64,000 nt of DNA. It comes from Kineococcus rhizosphaerae (GTDB lineage: Bacteria > Actinomycetota > Actinomycetes > Actinomycetales > Kineococcaceae). Of this stretch, positions 19,417 through 29,563 are shown in pieces. The translations under genes and the position numbers were made by a program. The notes beneath the pieces are model-generated. The model was not told the origin of the DNA, did no database searches, and worked only from the letters and a program-made list of their open reading frames with translations. Position 1 is the first letter of the stretch; each line of letters begins with the position of its first letter. Location: contig NZ_PVZF01000008.1 of the NCBI RefSeq assembly GCF_003002055.1, forward strand, positions 186,001 to 250,000, in the 5' to 3' direction.

Positions 19417-19908
19417 TCAACCGAGCACGAGGCGGACCGCGTCGGCGATCTCCAGCACCGCCGTGTCGACGACCGTCCGGGGACCGGTCCACGGCACGAA
19501 GTCGTTGCGCTGCAAGTCGTCCCACGTCGGTTCGGGGTGGCCGGGGATGTCGGCGACGCGGTGCTCGACGCGCGCGCGGTGCAGCGCGGGGTCGGAGCAG
19601 ACGACCTCCACGTCGCGCACGCCCACCCCGGCCCCGCTCGCCACCCGCCACCACAGCTCGCGCGTCACGGGCAGGGGGTTCACCCCGTCGGCGACGACGG
19701 TGTGGCCCTGCCGCAGGAGGTCGGCGGCCACGGCGCGCGCCACGTAGTACCCCTGCGGCCCGACCGGGTGGGTCGCGGCGCCGGAGTCCACGAGCGCCTG
19801 CTCGATCGTGTCGATCCGCACGTGGGCGGCGCCGACGGCCGCGACCAGGGCGCGCGCCAGGGTGGTCTTGCCGGTTCCGGGCAGCCCGGACAGGACGATG
19901 AGCACCAC
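19417..19908 (-). CDS. AAA/P-loop kinase-like protein
   Basis: A 163-residue P-loop NTPase. Walker A LSGLPGTGKTTLARAL is near the N-terminus, RIDTIEQAL follows, and HTVVADGVNPLPVTRELWW resembles the second strand and lid of zeta-toxin-like or gluconate-kinase-like small-molecule kinases. The start is one of two adjacent GTG codons; the more upstream is used. It is divergent from the AraC gene. The phosphoryl acceptor is unknown, and no antitoxin-like partner is adjacent. Confidence 0.75.
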   Translation of the reverse strand: MVLIVLSGLPGTGKTTLARALVAAVGAAHVRIDTIEQALVDSGAATHPVGPQGYYVARAVAADLLRQGHTVVADGVNPLPVTRELWWRVASGAGVGVRDVEVVCSDPALHRARVEHRVADIPGHPEPTWDDLQRNDFVPWTGPRTVVDTAVLEIADAVRLVLG

Positions 19909-19973
19909 GGCAGTCCACCAGGGCAGCAGCGTCCGCGACATGCTCGGCACGCTCGGGGGCATGTCCCGGCGTC

Positions 19974-19979
19974 TACGCT
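19974..19979 (+). promoter_or_regulatory. -10 element of a leaderless promoter (AraC gene)
   Basis: TACGCT, then 7 nt, then the GTG of the AraC-family gene at 19987. Confidence 0.5.
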
Positions 19980-19986
19980 CGCCAGG

Positions 19987-20895
19987 GTGCTGAGCGATCT
20001 CCTCGGGGCGACGGCGCGCTCGGACGTGACGTTGTCGTACCTGGCCGAACCGTGGGGCCTGCGGTTCGCGACGCGGTCGGCGCTGACGGTCCACGTCGTC
20101 GTGCGGGGCGCGGTGCGGGCCGGGGACGGGCTGCTCGCCGCGGGGGACGTCCTGCTGGTCCGCGGCGAGCACACGATCACCGACCCGTCCGGGAGCACCC
20201 CCGGGGCGGTCGTCGAGGGTACGGGGCGCGTCCGCGCGGCCGGTGAGGGACCCGGGGCCGCCGGGGACCGGTGGCGGCTGCGGCAACCGCGCAGCTACGG
20301 CGACGGGTTGTCCGCCCGCACCCTCGTCGTGCACGCGACGTACCCGGCGCCCGACGTCGTCGGGCGCCGGGCGCTGGCGGGATTCCCCGCCTCGGTCCGG
20401 GGCGCGGTCCCGGCACCGTTGCGGGACCTGCTCGTCGCCGAGGCCGTGCGCGAGGGGCCGGTGCAGCGGGCGGTGCTGGACCGTCTCGTGGACCTGGTCG
20501 TCGTGACGGTCGTGCGCGACCGGGGTGGCCCGGGGTTGTCCGGTGCGCTGGGAGACCCGGTCGTGGGCCCGGCCCTGGACCTGCTGCACGCCGATCCGGC
20601 CCACCGGTGGACGGTCGCGGAACTCGCGGCGCGGGTGGGGGTCTCGCGGGCGGCCCTCGCCCGCCGGTTCGCCGCCCTCACCGGGTCCGGGCCCATCGGC
20701 TACCTCAGCGAGCACCGGCTCGACCTGGCCGCGGACCTGGTGCGCGGTGGCGACCGCACGCTGAACTCCGTCGCCCGCGCCGTCGGGTACTCCGACGGTT
20801 TCGCGCTGAGCGCGGCCTACCGGCGGCGCTTCGGCCGCCCGCCCTCGGCGGACCGGGGCCGGGATTCCGAGCGGGGTTCTGAGACGGCCTGGTAG
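19987..20895 (+). CDS. AraC-family regulator with N-terminal cupin
   Basis: A 302-residue protein. The N-terminal cupin_6 domain (VTLSYLAEPWGLRF, VVRGAVRAGDGLLAAGDVLLV) belongs to the group often paired with AraC helix-turn-helix modules that control oxidoreductases. The C-terminal double helix-turn-helix is complete (WTVAELAARVGVSRAALARR and TLNSVARAVGYSDGFALSAA). The start is leaderless. Its 3' end overlaps the convergent RpiR gene by 79 bp. Confidence 0.85.
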   Translation: MLSDLLGATARSDVTLSYLAEPWGLRFATRSALTVHVVVRGAVRAGDGLLAAGDVLLVRGEHTITDPSGSTPGAVVEGTGRVRAAGEGPGAAGDRWRLRQPRSYGDGLSARTLVVHATYPAPDVVGRRALAGFPASVRGAVPAPLRDLLVAEAVREGPVQRAVLDRLVDLVVVTVVRDRGGPGLSGALGDPVVGPALDLLHADPAHRWTVAELAARVGVSRAALARRFAALTGSGPIGYLSEHRLDLAADLVRGGDRTLNSVARAVGYSDGFALSAAYRRRFGRPPSADRGRDSERGSETAW

Positions 20896-21716
20896 GTGCG
20901 CTGCAGGGTCTCGGTGGCCGAGCTCCCGAGCCGGCGCACGACGGCGACGTAGAGCGCGTCCAGGACCAGGGCGGCGCCGGCGCGGCTGGCCATCGCCCCT
21001 GCGCGGTAGGCGGTCTCGCGCCCGGTGGCGACGAGCACGTGGTGGGCGGCGCGGGCCAGGGGGTTCGTCGCCGAACTCGTGACGGCGACGACGACCGCCC
21101 CGCGGTCGCGGGCCCGGAGCGCGGCGGCGACGACGTCGGGGGTGGTCCCCGAGCGGCTCACGACGAGGGCGACGTCACCGGCGCGCAGGGTCTCGGAACT
21201 GACGAGGGCGGCGTGGCCCTCGGTCCGCAACCGCGTGCCCAGGCCCACCCGCACGGCCTTGTGGTCGAAGTCGGCGGCCAGCAGCCCGGAGGTGCCGATC
21301 CCGCAGCAGTCGACGAACCGGGCCCCGTGCACGGCCGCGGCGGCCGCGTCGAGGGCGTCGAGGTCGAGGGTGCGGGCGGTGGCGTGGACGGCCTCGCTCT
21401 CCAGGGCGGCCAGCCGGGCGACGACCCCGGCGAGGTCGGTGGCGTCCTCGGGGGACCCGGTCAGCAGGGCGGCGGGTTCGGGGGCGGCTCCCGCGGCGGC
21501 CAGCGCGAGCCGCAGCTGCGGGTAGCCCGCGAAACCCAGCGACCGGGCGGTGCGGACGACGGTCGCCTCGCTCGTGCCCGTGCGGGTCGCGAGGTCGGTC
21601 ACGGTCCACTGCGCGGCGCCGGTCGGGTCGTCGAGGAGTTCGGTGAGGACCCGGGCCGTGGACGCGGTGGCCGCGGGGAGGGCGGCGAGCAGGTGCGCCC
21701 GCAGGGGTGCGGTCAC
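20817..21716 (-). CDS. RpiR-family (MurR-like) regulator with SIS domain
   Basis: A 299-residue protein. The N-terminal RpiR helix-turn-helix (WTVTDLATRTGTSEATVVRT, SLGFAGYPQLRLAL) is joined to a sugar-phosphate-sensing SIS domain (FVDCCGIGTSGLLAADF, VALVVSRSGTTPDVVAAALR). The last 20 or so residues are a basic, disordered tail encoded opposite the end of the AraC gene. The GTG start has GGAGGG upstream. It is divergent from the SIS isomerase-nagA pair, so it probably controls amino-sugar use in response to a sugar phosphate. Confidence 0.88.
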   Translation of the reverse strand: MTAPLRAHLLAALPAATASTARVLTELLDDPTGAAQWTVTDLATRTGTSEATVVRTARSLGFAGYPQLRLALAAAGAAPEPAALLTGSPEDATDLAGVVARLAALESEAVHATARTLDLDALDAAAAAVHGARFVDCCGIGTSGLLAADFDHKAVRVGLGTRLRTEGHAALVSSETLRAGDVALVVSRSGTTPDVVAAALRARDRGAVVVAVTSSATNPLARAAHHVLVATGRETAYRAGAMASRAGAALVLDALYVAVVRRLGSSATETLQRTYQAVSEPRSESRPRSAEGGRPKRRR

Positions 21717-21761
21717 GGCGGCTCCCTCCGGTCGGGTCTGGTGAGAACTTTCATCGTCCGG

Positions 21762-21791
21762 TACGGTCGTGTCAACTTCCTTCAAGAGTTG
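21762..21791 (+). promoter_or_regulatory. Promoter and dyad before the amino-sugar operon
   Basis: A -10-like TACGGT (21762-21767) is followed by CAACT-N9-AGTTG (21773-21791) over the expected start point. A related AACTTTC lies upstream at about 21746. This is a plausible RpiR operator, but the dyad is short. Confidence 0.4.
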
Positions 21792-21800
21792 GAGCCTGCC

Positions 21801-22841
21801 GTGAGCGCCCCCCGTGGTCACCTCGTCCGTTCCGAGATCGCCGAGCAGCCGGCCGTCGCCGACCGGGTCCTGTCCGCCGCCGGCGGCGAGCTGGCCCGCG
21901 TCGCCGCCGTGCTGCGCGAGGCGGCCCCGCGCGCCGTCCTGCTCACCGCCCGCGGCACCAGCGACCACGCCGCCCTGTACGCCAAGTACCTGATCGAGGT
22001 CGGCCTGGGCCTGCCCTGCGGGCTGACGTCGACCTCGACGCTCACCGTCTACGGGGCGACGCCGGACCTGCGCGGCGTGCTGTGGATCAGCATCAGCCAG
22101 TCCGGCGGCTCGCCCGACCTCGTCGAGTCCACCGCGGCCGCCCGCCGGGCCGGGGCGATCACCCTGGCGGTGACGAACAACCCCGGTTCCCCGCTGGCCG
22201 CCGCCGCCGAGCACCACCTCGACGTGCACGCCGGCCCGGAGCTCGCCGTCGCCGCGACCAAGAGCTACACCGCCCAGCTGCTGACCTTGTGGCTGCTCGT
22301 GACCACCTGGCGCGCAGGCGATCTCACCCCGGCGCAGGAGGTCCCGCAGTTCCTCGCGCAGGCCGTCGCCGCCGACGACGTGCCGGAGGTCTCGGCCCGG
22401 TACCGCTTCGTCGACCGGCTCGTGGTCACCGCCCGCGGGTACTCCTACCCGACCGCGCGCGAGGCCGCGCTCAAGCTCATGGAGACCTCGTACCTGTCGG
22501 CGCAGGCGTTCTCCGCGGCCGACCTCATGCACGGTCCGCTGGCCATGGTCGACGCCGACCGGCCCGTCATCGCCGTCGTGCCCGAGGGCCCGGGCGGGGA
22601 GGCGATCGCCCCCGTCCTGGCCGCCCTGCACGAACGCGGCGCCGACGTGTGCGCCGTCGCCCCGGCGGGTCTGGCCCCGGACGCGACCGTGCGCCTCGCC
22701 CTGCCGTCGGGGATGCCCGAGGACCTCGCGCCCATCGTGCAGATCGTCCCGCTGCAGCGGCTCGCGCTGGAGATGGCCGTCGCCCGCGGGCTCGACCCGG
22801 ACGCCCCGCGCGGGCTGCGCAAGGTGACGGAGACGCGGTGA
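21801..22841 (+). CDS. SIS-domain amino-sugar-phosphate isomerase/deaminase (AgaS/NagB-II type)
   Basis: A 346-residue protein with two SIS domains like the isomerase half of glucosamine-6-phosphate synthase but without the glutaminase half. Blocks are TARGTSDHAALYAKYLIEVG, SISQSGGSPDLVESTAAARR, AATKSYTAQLLTLWLL and ARGYSYPTAREAALKLMETS. Such proteins deaminate glucosamine-6-phosphate to fructose-6-phosphate. The downstream nagA gene starts inside its stop codon (GTGA), so the two enzymes act in sequence: deacetylation by NagA, then deamination here. Confidence 0.87.
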   Translation: MSAPRGHLVRSEIAEQPAVADRVLSAAGGELARVAAVLREAAPRAVLLTARGTSDHAALYAKYLIEVGLGLPCGLTSTSTLTVYGATPDLRGVLWISISQSGGSPDLVESTAAARRAGAITLAVTNNPGSPLAAAAEHHLDVHAGPELAVAATKSYTAQLLTLWLLVTTWRAGDLTPAQEVPQFLAQAVAADDVPEVSARYRFVDRLVVTARGYSYPTAREAALKLMETSYLSAQAFSAADLMHGPLAMVDADRPVIAVVPEGPGGEAIAPVLAALHERGADVCAVAPAGLAPDATVRLALPSGMPEDLAPIVQIVPLQRLALEMAVARGLDPDAPRGLRKVTETR

Positions 22842-23926
22842 CCGTCCTCGCGCGCGGCGCCGTCCGCACGGGGACGCGCACCGCGGAGTGGGTGCTGCTC
22901 GACGGGCCGCGCGTCCTGCGGACGGGCACCGGGCCCGCCCCCGCGGCCGACGAGGTCGTCGACGGCGCCCACGTCGTCCCGGGGTTCGTCGACGTGCACT
23001 GCCACGGCGGGGGAGGGGTGAGCTTCGGCGGGTCCGTCGAGGACGCGCTGACGGTGGCCGCGACCCACCGCGCCCACGGCACGACGACGATCGTCGCCAG
23101 CCTCGTCACGCGCCCCGTGGACGAGCTCGCCCGGACCCTGGACGCCTACGCCGACCTCGTCGCCGACGGCGTCCTGGCCGGGATCCACCTCGAGGGCCCG
23201 TGGCTGAGCCCGGACCACCGCGGTGCCCACGACGCCTCCCTGCTGCGGGCCCCCGAGGCCGGCGACCTCGACCGGCTGCTGCGCCCGGGACTGGTCGCGA
23301 TGGTGACCGTCGCCCCGGAGCTGGAGGGCGGACTGGCTGCGGTGCAGCGCATCGCCGCGGCGGGGGCGGTCGCCGCGATCGGGCACACCGACGCCGACGC
23401 CGACCTCACCCGCCGCGCGGTCGACGCCGGCGCGACCTGGGCCACGCACCTGTTCAACGCCATGCCCCCGGTGCACCACCGCGCCCCCGGTCCCGTCGCC
23501 GCGCTGCTGGAGGACGAGCGCGTCACGGTCGAGCTCATCGCCGACGGCGTCCACCTGCACCCCCTCGTGCTCTCGCTGGCCGCCCACCGCGCGGGCCGGG
23601 GGCGGGTCGCGTTCGTCACCGACGCCATGGCGGCCACGGGCTCGGCCGACGGCCGCTACCGCCTCGGCGACCTCGACGTGGACGTCGTCGACGGGGTGGC
23701 CCGGCTCGCCGGGGGCGGCTCGATCGCGGGCAGCACCCTGACCCTGGACCGGGCCCTGGCGTTCGCGGTGGCGGCCGGGCTGGACCTCGACGACGCCCTC
23801 GCCGCGCTCACCGCGGTCCCGGCCCGGGCACTGGGCCGCCCCGACGTGGGCCACCTCGAACCCGGCGCCCGCGGCGGTGCGGTCGTCCTCGCCGACGACC
23901 TCACGGTCGTCCGCGTCCTCACCTGA
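22838..23926 (+). CDS. nagA: N-acetylglucosamine-6-phosphate deacetylase
   Basis: A 362-residue amidohydrolase that deacetylates GlcNAc-6-phosphate. The metal and substrate motifs are DVHCHGGGG, HLEGPWLS (metal Glu), AIGHTDADADL (His), THLFNAMPP (His) and FVTDAMAATG (catalytic Asp). GSIAGSTLTLDRAL near the end is also typical. The GTG start overlaps the upstream stop, showing translational coupling to the SIS isomerase. With the divergent RpiR regulator this makes a compact amino-sugar catabolic module; no PTS or ABC sugar transporter is adjacent. Confidence 0.93.
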   Translation: MTVLARGAVRTGTRTAEWVLLDGPRVLRTGTGPAPAADEVVDGAHVVPGFVDVHCHGGGGVSFGGSVEDALTVAATHRAHGTTTIVASLVTRPVDELARTLDAYADLVADGVLAGIHLEGPWLSPDHRGAHDASLLRAPEAGDLDRLLRPGLVAMVTVAPELEGGLAAVQRIAAAGAVAAIGHTDADADLTRRAVDAGATWATHLFNAMPPVHHRAPGPVAALLEDERVTVELIADGVHLHPLVLSLAAHRAGRGRVAFVTDAMAATGSADGRYRLGDLDVDVVDGVARLAGGGSIAGSTLTLDRALAFAVAAGLDLDDALAALTAVPARALGRPDVGHLEPGARGGAVVLADDLTVVRVLT

Positions 23927-23949
23927 GGGCTCGTCTGAGGGCTCGCCCC

Positions 23950-24312
23950 TCAGCGCGCCCCCACCAGCGGGGCCAGCGCCCGCGCCATGTCGCGGGCCCG
24001 CGGCAGGTCCTGCGCGCTCGCCGGCCGCCGCACCGCCAGCACGCCCTCGCGGGGCGCGGGGTCGGTCACGTCCAGCACCACGGCGCGCCCGTCGCGCAGC
24101 ATGACGTCCAGCAGGCGTTCGCCGTCCCCGGTCGTGGCCACCGCGCGCGAGCGCAGCAGGTGCCCCACCGCCGTCGTGCGCGCCATGCGCAGCAGCAACG
24201 ACTCGTCGTCGAGGTGGTTCAGCTCCGGCCGGCGCAGCAGCGTCCGGGCCAGCGCGCTGATCTCGGCCGCGGTGGCCGGCGGGACGACGGCGGGTCGTGA
24301 GCGGTGCAGCAC
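23950..24312 (-). CDS. Hypothetical protein
   Basis: A 120-residue soluble protein, alpha-helical at both ends (AAEISALARTLLRRPELNHL, DLPRARDMARALAPL) with a beta-rich centre (ERLLDVMLRDGRAVVLDVTD). No family is recognised. The GTG start lacks a clear ribosome-binding site. Coding status is supported mainly by codon-position composition and protein-like sequence. The 154 bp between it and the permease gene hold nothing I can identify. Confidence 0.5.
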   Translation of the reverse strand: MLHRSRPAVVPPATAAEISALARTLLRRPELNHLDDESLLLRMARTTAVGHLLRSRAVATTGDGERLLDVMLRDGRAVVLDVTDPAPREGVLAVRRPASAQDLPRARDMARALAPLVGAR

Positions 24313-24466
24313 GGTGGGTCCTCTGGGTCGACGGTCACCAGCCCCTCGTGGGCTGCCCGTTCCCCACTGCTGTCGGCGGCGGGGGCCGGTGACGCGATCG
24401 GCCGTTCGGGGGGCGTCCGGCCGTGCCGCGCGTGGGTGGACGTCCGGAGGCCCGGTCGGGGGCCGG

Positions 24467-26005
24467 TCAGAGGCCGCCGATGGGCGGCGCGCCGGTCTCC
24501 GGGACGAGGATCGGCGTGTCCGCGTCGAGCGTGCGGCCCGTGAAGAACGGCCGCAGCCGGGTCGCGCACAGCAGCATCAGCGGGACGCCGAGGACCAGCA
24601 TGCCGATGCCGATGACGAACACCCCGCCGAGCGGGCCGAACGTCGTGAACCCGTAGTCGGGCTTCAGCATGTCCACGCAGGACTGCACGAACGCCCACAG
24701 CATCGCCAGCCCGCCCAGGGCCGGGAGCACCCCGCGCAGCAGCAGGTCGCGCGCCGAACGGGTCAGGGTCCGGCGGAAGTACCAGATGCAGGAGAACGCG
24801 GTGATGCCGTAGTAGAACGCCACGGCCAGCCCGAGGGAGGCGATCGAGTCCTGCAGCGCGTTCTGGCTCACCAGGCTCAGGACGACGTAGAACGCGACGG
24901 CCGCCGCGCCCATGACGACCGTGCCGAACGAGGGCGTCTTGTACCGGGGGTGGACGTTGGCGAACCGGCGCGGCAGGGCCCCGTACACGGCCATCGACAG
25001 GGTCCCGCGGGCCGTGGGCAGGATCGTCGTCTGCGTCGAGCTCGCCGCCGAGATCGCGACGGTGATGAGCAGGAGCCCCGACATCACGGCGCCGCCGACC
25101 GGGTGCCCGAGCGTGGACAGGACGTCGTCGGCGTTGTCGGGGTTGTTCAGCCCGATGCCCGTGGTGCCGAACCCGGCGTACGCCTGCACGGCGACCGCGA
25201 CGAGCACGTAGGTCACGACGAGGATCACGGTGGCCAGCAGGGCCGCCCGGCCCGGGGTCCGGTCGGAGTCGCGCGTCTCCTCGCTCACCGCCAGGCAGGC
25301 GTCCCAGCCCCAGTAGATGAAGATGCACAGGATGACTGCCTCGGCCATCGCCGACCCGCTGACCCCGAACGGGGAGAACCAGTCCCAGGACGGGCGCACG
25401 GCCTGCGAGCCCGCGCCGCCGGAGTAGACCAGCCACAACGCGCCGACGGAGACGATCGCGAGGACGGCGAACTGCACGATGACGAGGGCGTTCTGGATGC
25501 GCTCGGAGATCGTGATGCCGCGGTAGCTGACCCACGTCATGCCGACGATGAAGACCAGGCCGAGCGCGGTGCGCAGCAGCAGGCTGTCCGCCGCCGCGTC
25601 CAGGCCGAGGAACCGCAGCGTGTAGACCGCGGAGATCTCCGCGACGTTGGCCAGGACGATGATCGCCGAGACGGCCACGCCCCACCCGCCCATCCAGCCC
25701 ACCCACGGGCCGAAGGCCTTGGTGCCCCAGGTGAACGTCGTCCCGCAGTCGGGGGCGGCGCGGTTGAGCTCGCGGTAGGCGACGGCGACCAGCAGCATCG
25801 GGACGAAGGCGAGGAGGAACATCGCGGGGGCCTTGTCGTGCACGGCGAGGACGACGTACCCGAGGGTGGCGGCGAGGCTGTAGACGGGCGCCGTCGCGCC
25901 GAGGCCGATCACGGTGTTGCCCCACAGGCCCAGGGCCCCGGACTGCAGGCCCTTGCCGGCGGGCCCGCCCGCGGGTGGTTCGGCGGGGTGGTCGGTACGC
26001 GCCAT
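24467..26005 (-). CDS. APC-family amino acid/amine permease
   Basis: A 512-residue membrane protein with about twelve transmembrane segments. The N-terminal region has the APC substrate motif (VIGLGATAPVYSLAATLGYV) and the family block PDCGTTFTWGTKAFGPWVGW. The permease is divergent from the copper amine oxidase-aldehyde dehydrogenase genes across a 179-bp intergenic region. Its likely job is to import the amine these enzymes oxidise, which is inferred from position. Confidence 0.88.
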   Translation of the reverse strand: MARTDHPAEPPAGGPAGKGLQSGALGLWGNTVIGLGATAPVYSLAATLGYVVLAVHDKAPAMFLLAFVPMLLVAVAYRELNRAAPDCGTTFTWGTKAFGPWVGWMGGWGVAVSAIIVLANVAEISAVYTLRFLGLDAAADSLLLRTALGLVFIVGMTWVSYRGITISERIQNALVIVQFAVLAIVSVGALWLVYSGGAGSQAVRPSWDWFSPFGVSGSAMAEAVILCIFIYWGWDACLAVSEETRDSDRTPGRAALLATVILVVTYVLVAVAVQAYAGFGTTGIGLNNPDNADDVLSTLGHPVGGAVMSGLLLITVAISAASSTQTTILPTARGTLSMAVYGALPRRFANVHPRYKTPSFGTVVMGAAAVAFYVVLSLVSQNALQDSIASLGLAVAFYYGITAFSCIWYFRRTLTRSARDLLLRGVLPALGGLAMLWAFVQSCVDMLKPDYGFTTFGPLGGVFVIGIGMLVLGVPLMLLCATRLRPFFTGRTLDADTPILVPETGAPPIGGL

Positions 26006-26184
26006 CGAGGCTCCTGTGCGTGGGAGGGGGCCAGAACCCGGGGACACTAGCAGCGGAGCGGGCGTGATCACGGAATTCGTCGTGAACCGGGCCCGAGACG
26101 ACGGAAAACGACAGTCACCCTTGCTCCGGACAGACGGGGACGACACACTGAGCCCCGACGGTCCACCGACGGAGGAGGTCTGAC

Positions 26185-28107
26185 GTGCCCGCGCACCCGC
26201 TGGTCCCGCTGGGTGAGGAGGAGTTCCGCCGCAACCTCGACGTCCTGCGCTCGAGCGGCCGGCTGACCCCCACGATGCGCTTCGCCGGGGTGAGCCTGGC
26301 CGAGCCCCCCAAGGCCGACGTCCTCGCCTGGTCGCCCGGCGACGCGGTGCCCCGCCGGGCCCGCTCGGTCGTGTGGGACCGCGCCGACAACCGCACCTTC
26401 GACGTCGTCGTCGACCTCGTGGGCGGCACCGTCGAGCGCTTCGAGCACCTGCCCGGCGTCACCCCCAACTTCACCCTCGACGAGTTCCACGAGGTCGACC
26501 GGGTGCTGCGCACCGAGCCGCGCGTCGTCGAGGCGCTCGCCGCCCGCGGCATCACCGACCTCGACCTGGTCCTGCTGGACACCTGGACGTACGGCGCGGC
26601 CGTCATGCCCGAGCAGTGGCGCGACCGGCGGCTCGGCTGGGTCGACGTGTGGCGCCGCGAGACGCCCACCGGCAACCCGTACGCGCACCCCGTGAACGGC
26701 CTGAAGTTCGTCGTCGACGTGAACACCTTCGAGCTGCTCGCCGTCGACGACGGGCCCGTCGTGCCCGACGCCCCGGTCCGCGGTGAGTACGACCCCGCGC
26801 TGACCGGGGAAACCCCCGAACCGGCCCTGGCCCCGCTGGAGATCACCCAGCCCGAGGGGCCGTCCTTCACGATCTCCGACGACGGTGAGCTGCGCTGGCG
26901 GAACTGGTCGGTGCGGATCGGGTTCACCCACCGCGAGGGCCTGGTGCTCCAGCAGCTCGCGTGGGACGACGGCACCGAGCGCCGCGAGATCGGCTACCGG
27001 ATGTCGTTCGCCGAGATGGTCGTGCCGTACCGCGACCCCTCCTTCGAGCACCGGCGCCGCACCGCCTACGACATCGGCGAGTGGGGCCTGGGGTACATGA
27101 CGACCTCGCTGGAGCTCGGCTGCGACTGCCTCGGCGAGATCCGCTACCTCGACGCCGTGCTCTCCGACTCCCGCGGGGAGCCCTACGTCGTCCCGCAGGC
27201 GATCTGCCTGCACGAGGAGGACGACGCCGTGCTGTGGAAGCACGTCGACGAGCGGGCCGGGGCGCAGGTGCGCCGCTCGCGCCGCATGGTGGTCTCCTTC
27301 CACGCCACGGTCGCCAACTACGAGTACCTCGTCTACTGGCGCCTGTACCTCGACGGCACGATCGAGTGCGAGGTGCGGGCGACGGGCATCATGGTGACGA
27401 CGCCGCTCGCCGAGGGCGCGCCGACACCCGCGACGGGGGTCCTCGTCGACGAGCGCACCTACGCACCCATCCACCAGCACTTCCTCGTCGCCCGCCTCGA
27501 CCTCGACGTCGACGGCCCGCGCACCACCGTCCACGAGGTCGACACCCACGTCGCGCCCACCGGGCCGGACAACCCCCACGGCCTGGCCCTGACGACGACG
27601 GCCACCCCGATCCGCTCCGAGCGCGAGGCCGGCCGCGACGTCGACTGGCAGCGGCAGCGGGTCTGGAAGGTCGTCAGCACGCAGCGCACGAACGCGTGGG
27701 GGACGCCGACCGCCTACAAGCTCGTGACGCCCGACGCGATCCCGCACCTGTTCGCCCCCGACGCCCCGCAGTTCCTGCGGGCCCCCGTCATCGGGCACGA
27801 CGTGTGGGTCACCCGGCACCACGACGACGAGCTCTGGCCCGCGGGGGACCACCCCACGCAGAGCGCGGAGGACCTCGGGATCACCCGCTGGACCGCCGAC
27901 GACGAACCGCTGGAGGACACCGACACCGTGCTGTGGCACGTGTTCGGCGTCCACCACGTGCCGCGGCCCGAGGACTGGCCCGTCATGCCCTCGGACGCCG
28001 TCGTGTTCCGCCTCAAACCCGCGGGGTTCTTCGACCGCAACCCCGCCCTCGACCTGCCGGGCACCCCGGCGGCGCACTGCCACAACCCCGTTGGAGGGAA
28101 GAACTGA
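26185..28107 (+). CDS. Copper-containing primary amine oxidase
   Basis: A 640-residue quinoprotein that oxidises primary amines to aldehydes, ammonia and hydrogen peroxide. Tyr379 in NYEY is the precursor of the self-generated topaquinone cofactor. Asp296 (YDIGEWG) is the catalytic base, and His430, His432 (IHQHF) and His591 ([12 protein letters not shown]) bind copper. The two small N-terminal domains and the large beta-sandwich are full length. There is no signal peptide, so it is cytoplasmic. The GTG start has GGAGGAGG upstream. It is coupled to an aldehyde dehydrogenase by the overlap TGATG. Confidence 0.95.
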   Translation: MPAHPLVPLGEEEFRRNLDVLRSSGRLTPTMRFAGVSLAEPPKADVLAWSPGDAVPRRARSVVWDRADNRTFDVVVDLVGGTVERFEHLPGVTPNFTLDEFHEVDRVLRTEPRVVEALAARGITDLDLVLLDTWTYGAAVMPEQWRDRRLGWVDVWRRETPTGNPYAHPVNGLKFVVDVNTFELLAVDDGPVVPDAPVRGEYDPALTGETPEPALAPLEITQPEGPSFTISDDGELRWRNWSVRIGFTHREGLVLQQLAWDDGTERREIGYRMSFAEMVVPYRDPSFEHRRRTAYDIGEWGLGYMTTSLELGCDCLGEIRYLDAVLSDSRGEPYVVPQAICLHEEDDAVLWKHVDERAGAQVRRSRRMVVSFHATVANYEYLVYWRLYLDGTIECEVRATGIMVTTPLAEGAPTPATGVLVDERTYAPIHQHFLVARLDLDVDGPRTTVHEVDTHVAPTGPDNPHGLALTTTATPIRSEREAGRDVDWQRQRVWKVVSTQRTNAWGTPTAYKLVTPDAIPHLFAPDAPQFLRAPVIGHDVWVTRHHDDELWPAGDHPTQSAEDLGITRWTADDEPLEDTDTVLWHVFGVHHVPRPEDWPVMPSDAVVFRLKPAGFFDRNPALDLPGTPAAHCHNPVGGKN

Positions 28108-29543
28108 TGGAGACGCTCCTCAACGTCGTCGGCGGCCGGTCCGTGCCGGCGTCCGACGGTGCCACGACCGACGTCGTCGACCCGTCGACCGGGGCCGTCT
28201 ACGCGACGGCCCCGCGCTCGAGCGCGCAGGACGTCGAGTCCGCCTACGCCGCAGCCTCGTCGGCGTTCACGTCGTGGGGCCGCACGACCCCGGCCGAGCG
28301 GCAGAAGTTCCTGCTCGACCTCGCCGACGCCATCGAGGACCGCGCCGAGGAGTTCGTCGCCGCCGAGGTGCGCAACACCGGCAAGCCCGTCTCGCTGACC
28401 CGCAGCGACGAAATCCCGCCGGGGGTCGACCAGCTCCGGTTCTTCGCCGGTGCCGCCCGCGTCCTGGAGGGCCGGTCGGCGGGGGAGTACCTCGCCGGGC
28501 ACACGTCGTGGATCCGCCGCGAGCCCATCGGCGTCGTCGGGCAGGTCACGCCCTGGAACTACCCGTTCATGATGGCGATCTGGAAGATCGGCCCGGCCCT
28601 GGCCGCGGGGAACACGATCGTCCTCAAGCCCTCCGACACGACCCCGGCCTCCACGGTCCTGCTGGCGCAGGTCGCGAACGAGGTCCTGCCGCCCGGCGTG
28701 CTCAACGTCGTCTGCGGCGACCGGGACACCGGCCGCGCCCTCGTCGAGCACCCGACCCCCGGCCTGGTCGCCATCACCGGGTCCATCCGCGCCGGGATGC
28801 AGGTCGCGGAGTCGGCGTCGAAGCAGGTCAAGCGCGTCCACCTCGAACTCGGCGGCAAGGCGCCCGTCGTGGTGTTCGACGACGCCGACGTGGCCGCGGC
28901 CTCGGAGGCCATCGCCGCGGCCGGGTACTTCAACGCCGGTCAGGACTGCACCGCCGCCACCCGCGTCCTCGTCGCGCCCCGCGTGCACGACGACTTCGTC
29001 GCCGCCCTGTCCGAGCAGGCGAGGGGCACGAAGATCGGCCTGCCGGACGACCCCGACACCGCGGTGGGCCCGGTGAACAACCCGAACCAGCTCGCCCACG
29101 TCTCCGGGTTCGTCGACCGGCTGCCCGACCACGCCGTCCTGGGCGCGGGCGGGGCGCGCGGCACGGGCGACCTGGCGAACGGGTTCTACTACCAGCCCAC
29201 CGTCGTGTCGGGGCTGCGGCAGGACGACGAGGCCGTGCAGAACGAGATCTTCGGCCCCGTCATCACGGTGCAGCGGTTCAGCGACGAGGACGAGGCCCTG
29301 CGCTGGGCCAACGGCACGAAGTACGGGCTGGCCTCCAGCGTGTGGACGAAGGACTTCGGCCGCGCCATGCGCATGTCGGCCGCGCTGGACTTCGGCTGCG
29401 TGTGGATCAACACCCACATCCCGATCGTCGCGGAGATGCCGCACGGCGGGTTCAAGCAGTCCGGGTACGGCAAGGACCTGTCGATGTACGGGTTCGAGGA
29501 CTACACCCGGGTCAAGCACGTCATGGCCAACCTCGAGTCCTGA
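28107..29543 (+). CDS. Aldehyde dehydrogenase (gamma-aminobutyraldehyde dehydrogenase-like)
   Basis: A 478-residue NAD(P)-dependent dehydrogenase that oxidises the aldehyde made by the amine oxidase. Active-site residues are Asn151 (PWNYPF), Glu247 (LELGGKAP) and Cys281 ([12 protein letters not shown]). The GQDCTA context resembles 4-aminobutanal dehydrogenases, so putrescine or a similar amine is a plausible substrate, with phenylethylamine-type amines as the alternative. The ATG overlaps the amine oxidase stop by one base. Confidence 0.92.
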   Translation: METLLNVVGGRSVPASDGATTDVVDPSTGAVYATAPRSSAQDVESAYAAASSAFTSWGRTTPAERQKFLLDLADAIEDRAEEFVAAEVRNTGKPVSLTRSDEIPPGVDQLRFFAGAARVLEGRSAGEYLAGHTSWIRREPIGVVGQVTPWNYPFMMAIWKIGPALAAGNTIVLKPSDTTPASTVLLAQVANEVLPPGVLNVVCGDRDTGRALVEHPTPGLVAITGSIRAGMQVAESASKQVKRVHLELGGKAPVVVFDDADVAAASEAIAAAGYFNAGQDCTAATRVLVAPRVHDDFVAALSEQARGTKIGLPDDPDTAVGPVNNPNQLAHVSGFVDRLPDHAVLGAGGARGTGDLANGFYYQPTVVSGLRQDDEAVQNEIFGPVITVQRFSDEDEALRWANGTKYGLASSVWTKDFGRAMRMSAALDFGCVWINTHIPIVAEMPHGGFKQSGYGKDLSMYGFEDYTRVKHVMANLES

Positions 29544-29563
29544 CCCCGGACCGAGGACCGCGC

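Noticed and set aside
26068-28083. Long minus-strand open frame opposite the copper amine oxidase
   Set aside because: No recognisable domain, biased composition, and the plus strand carries the complete amine oxidase with all active-site residues.
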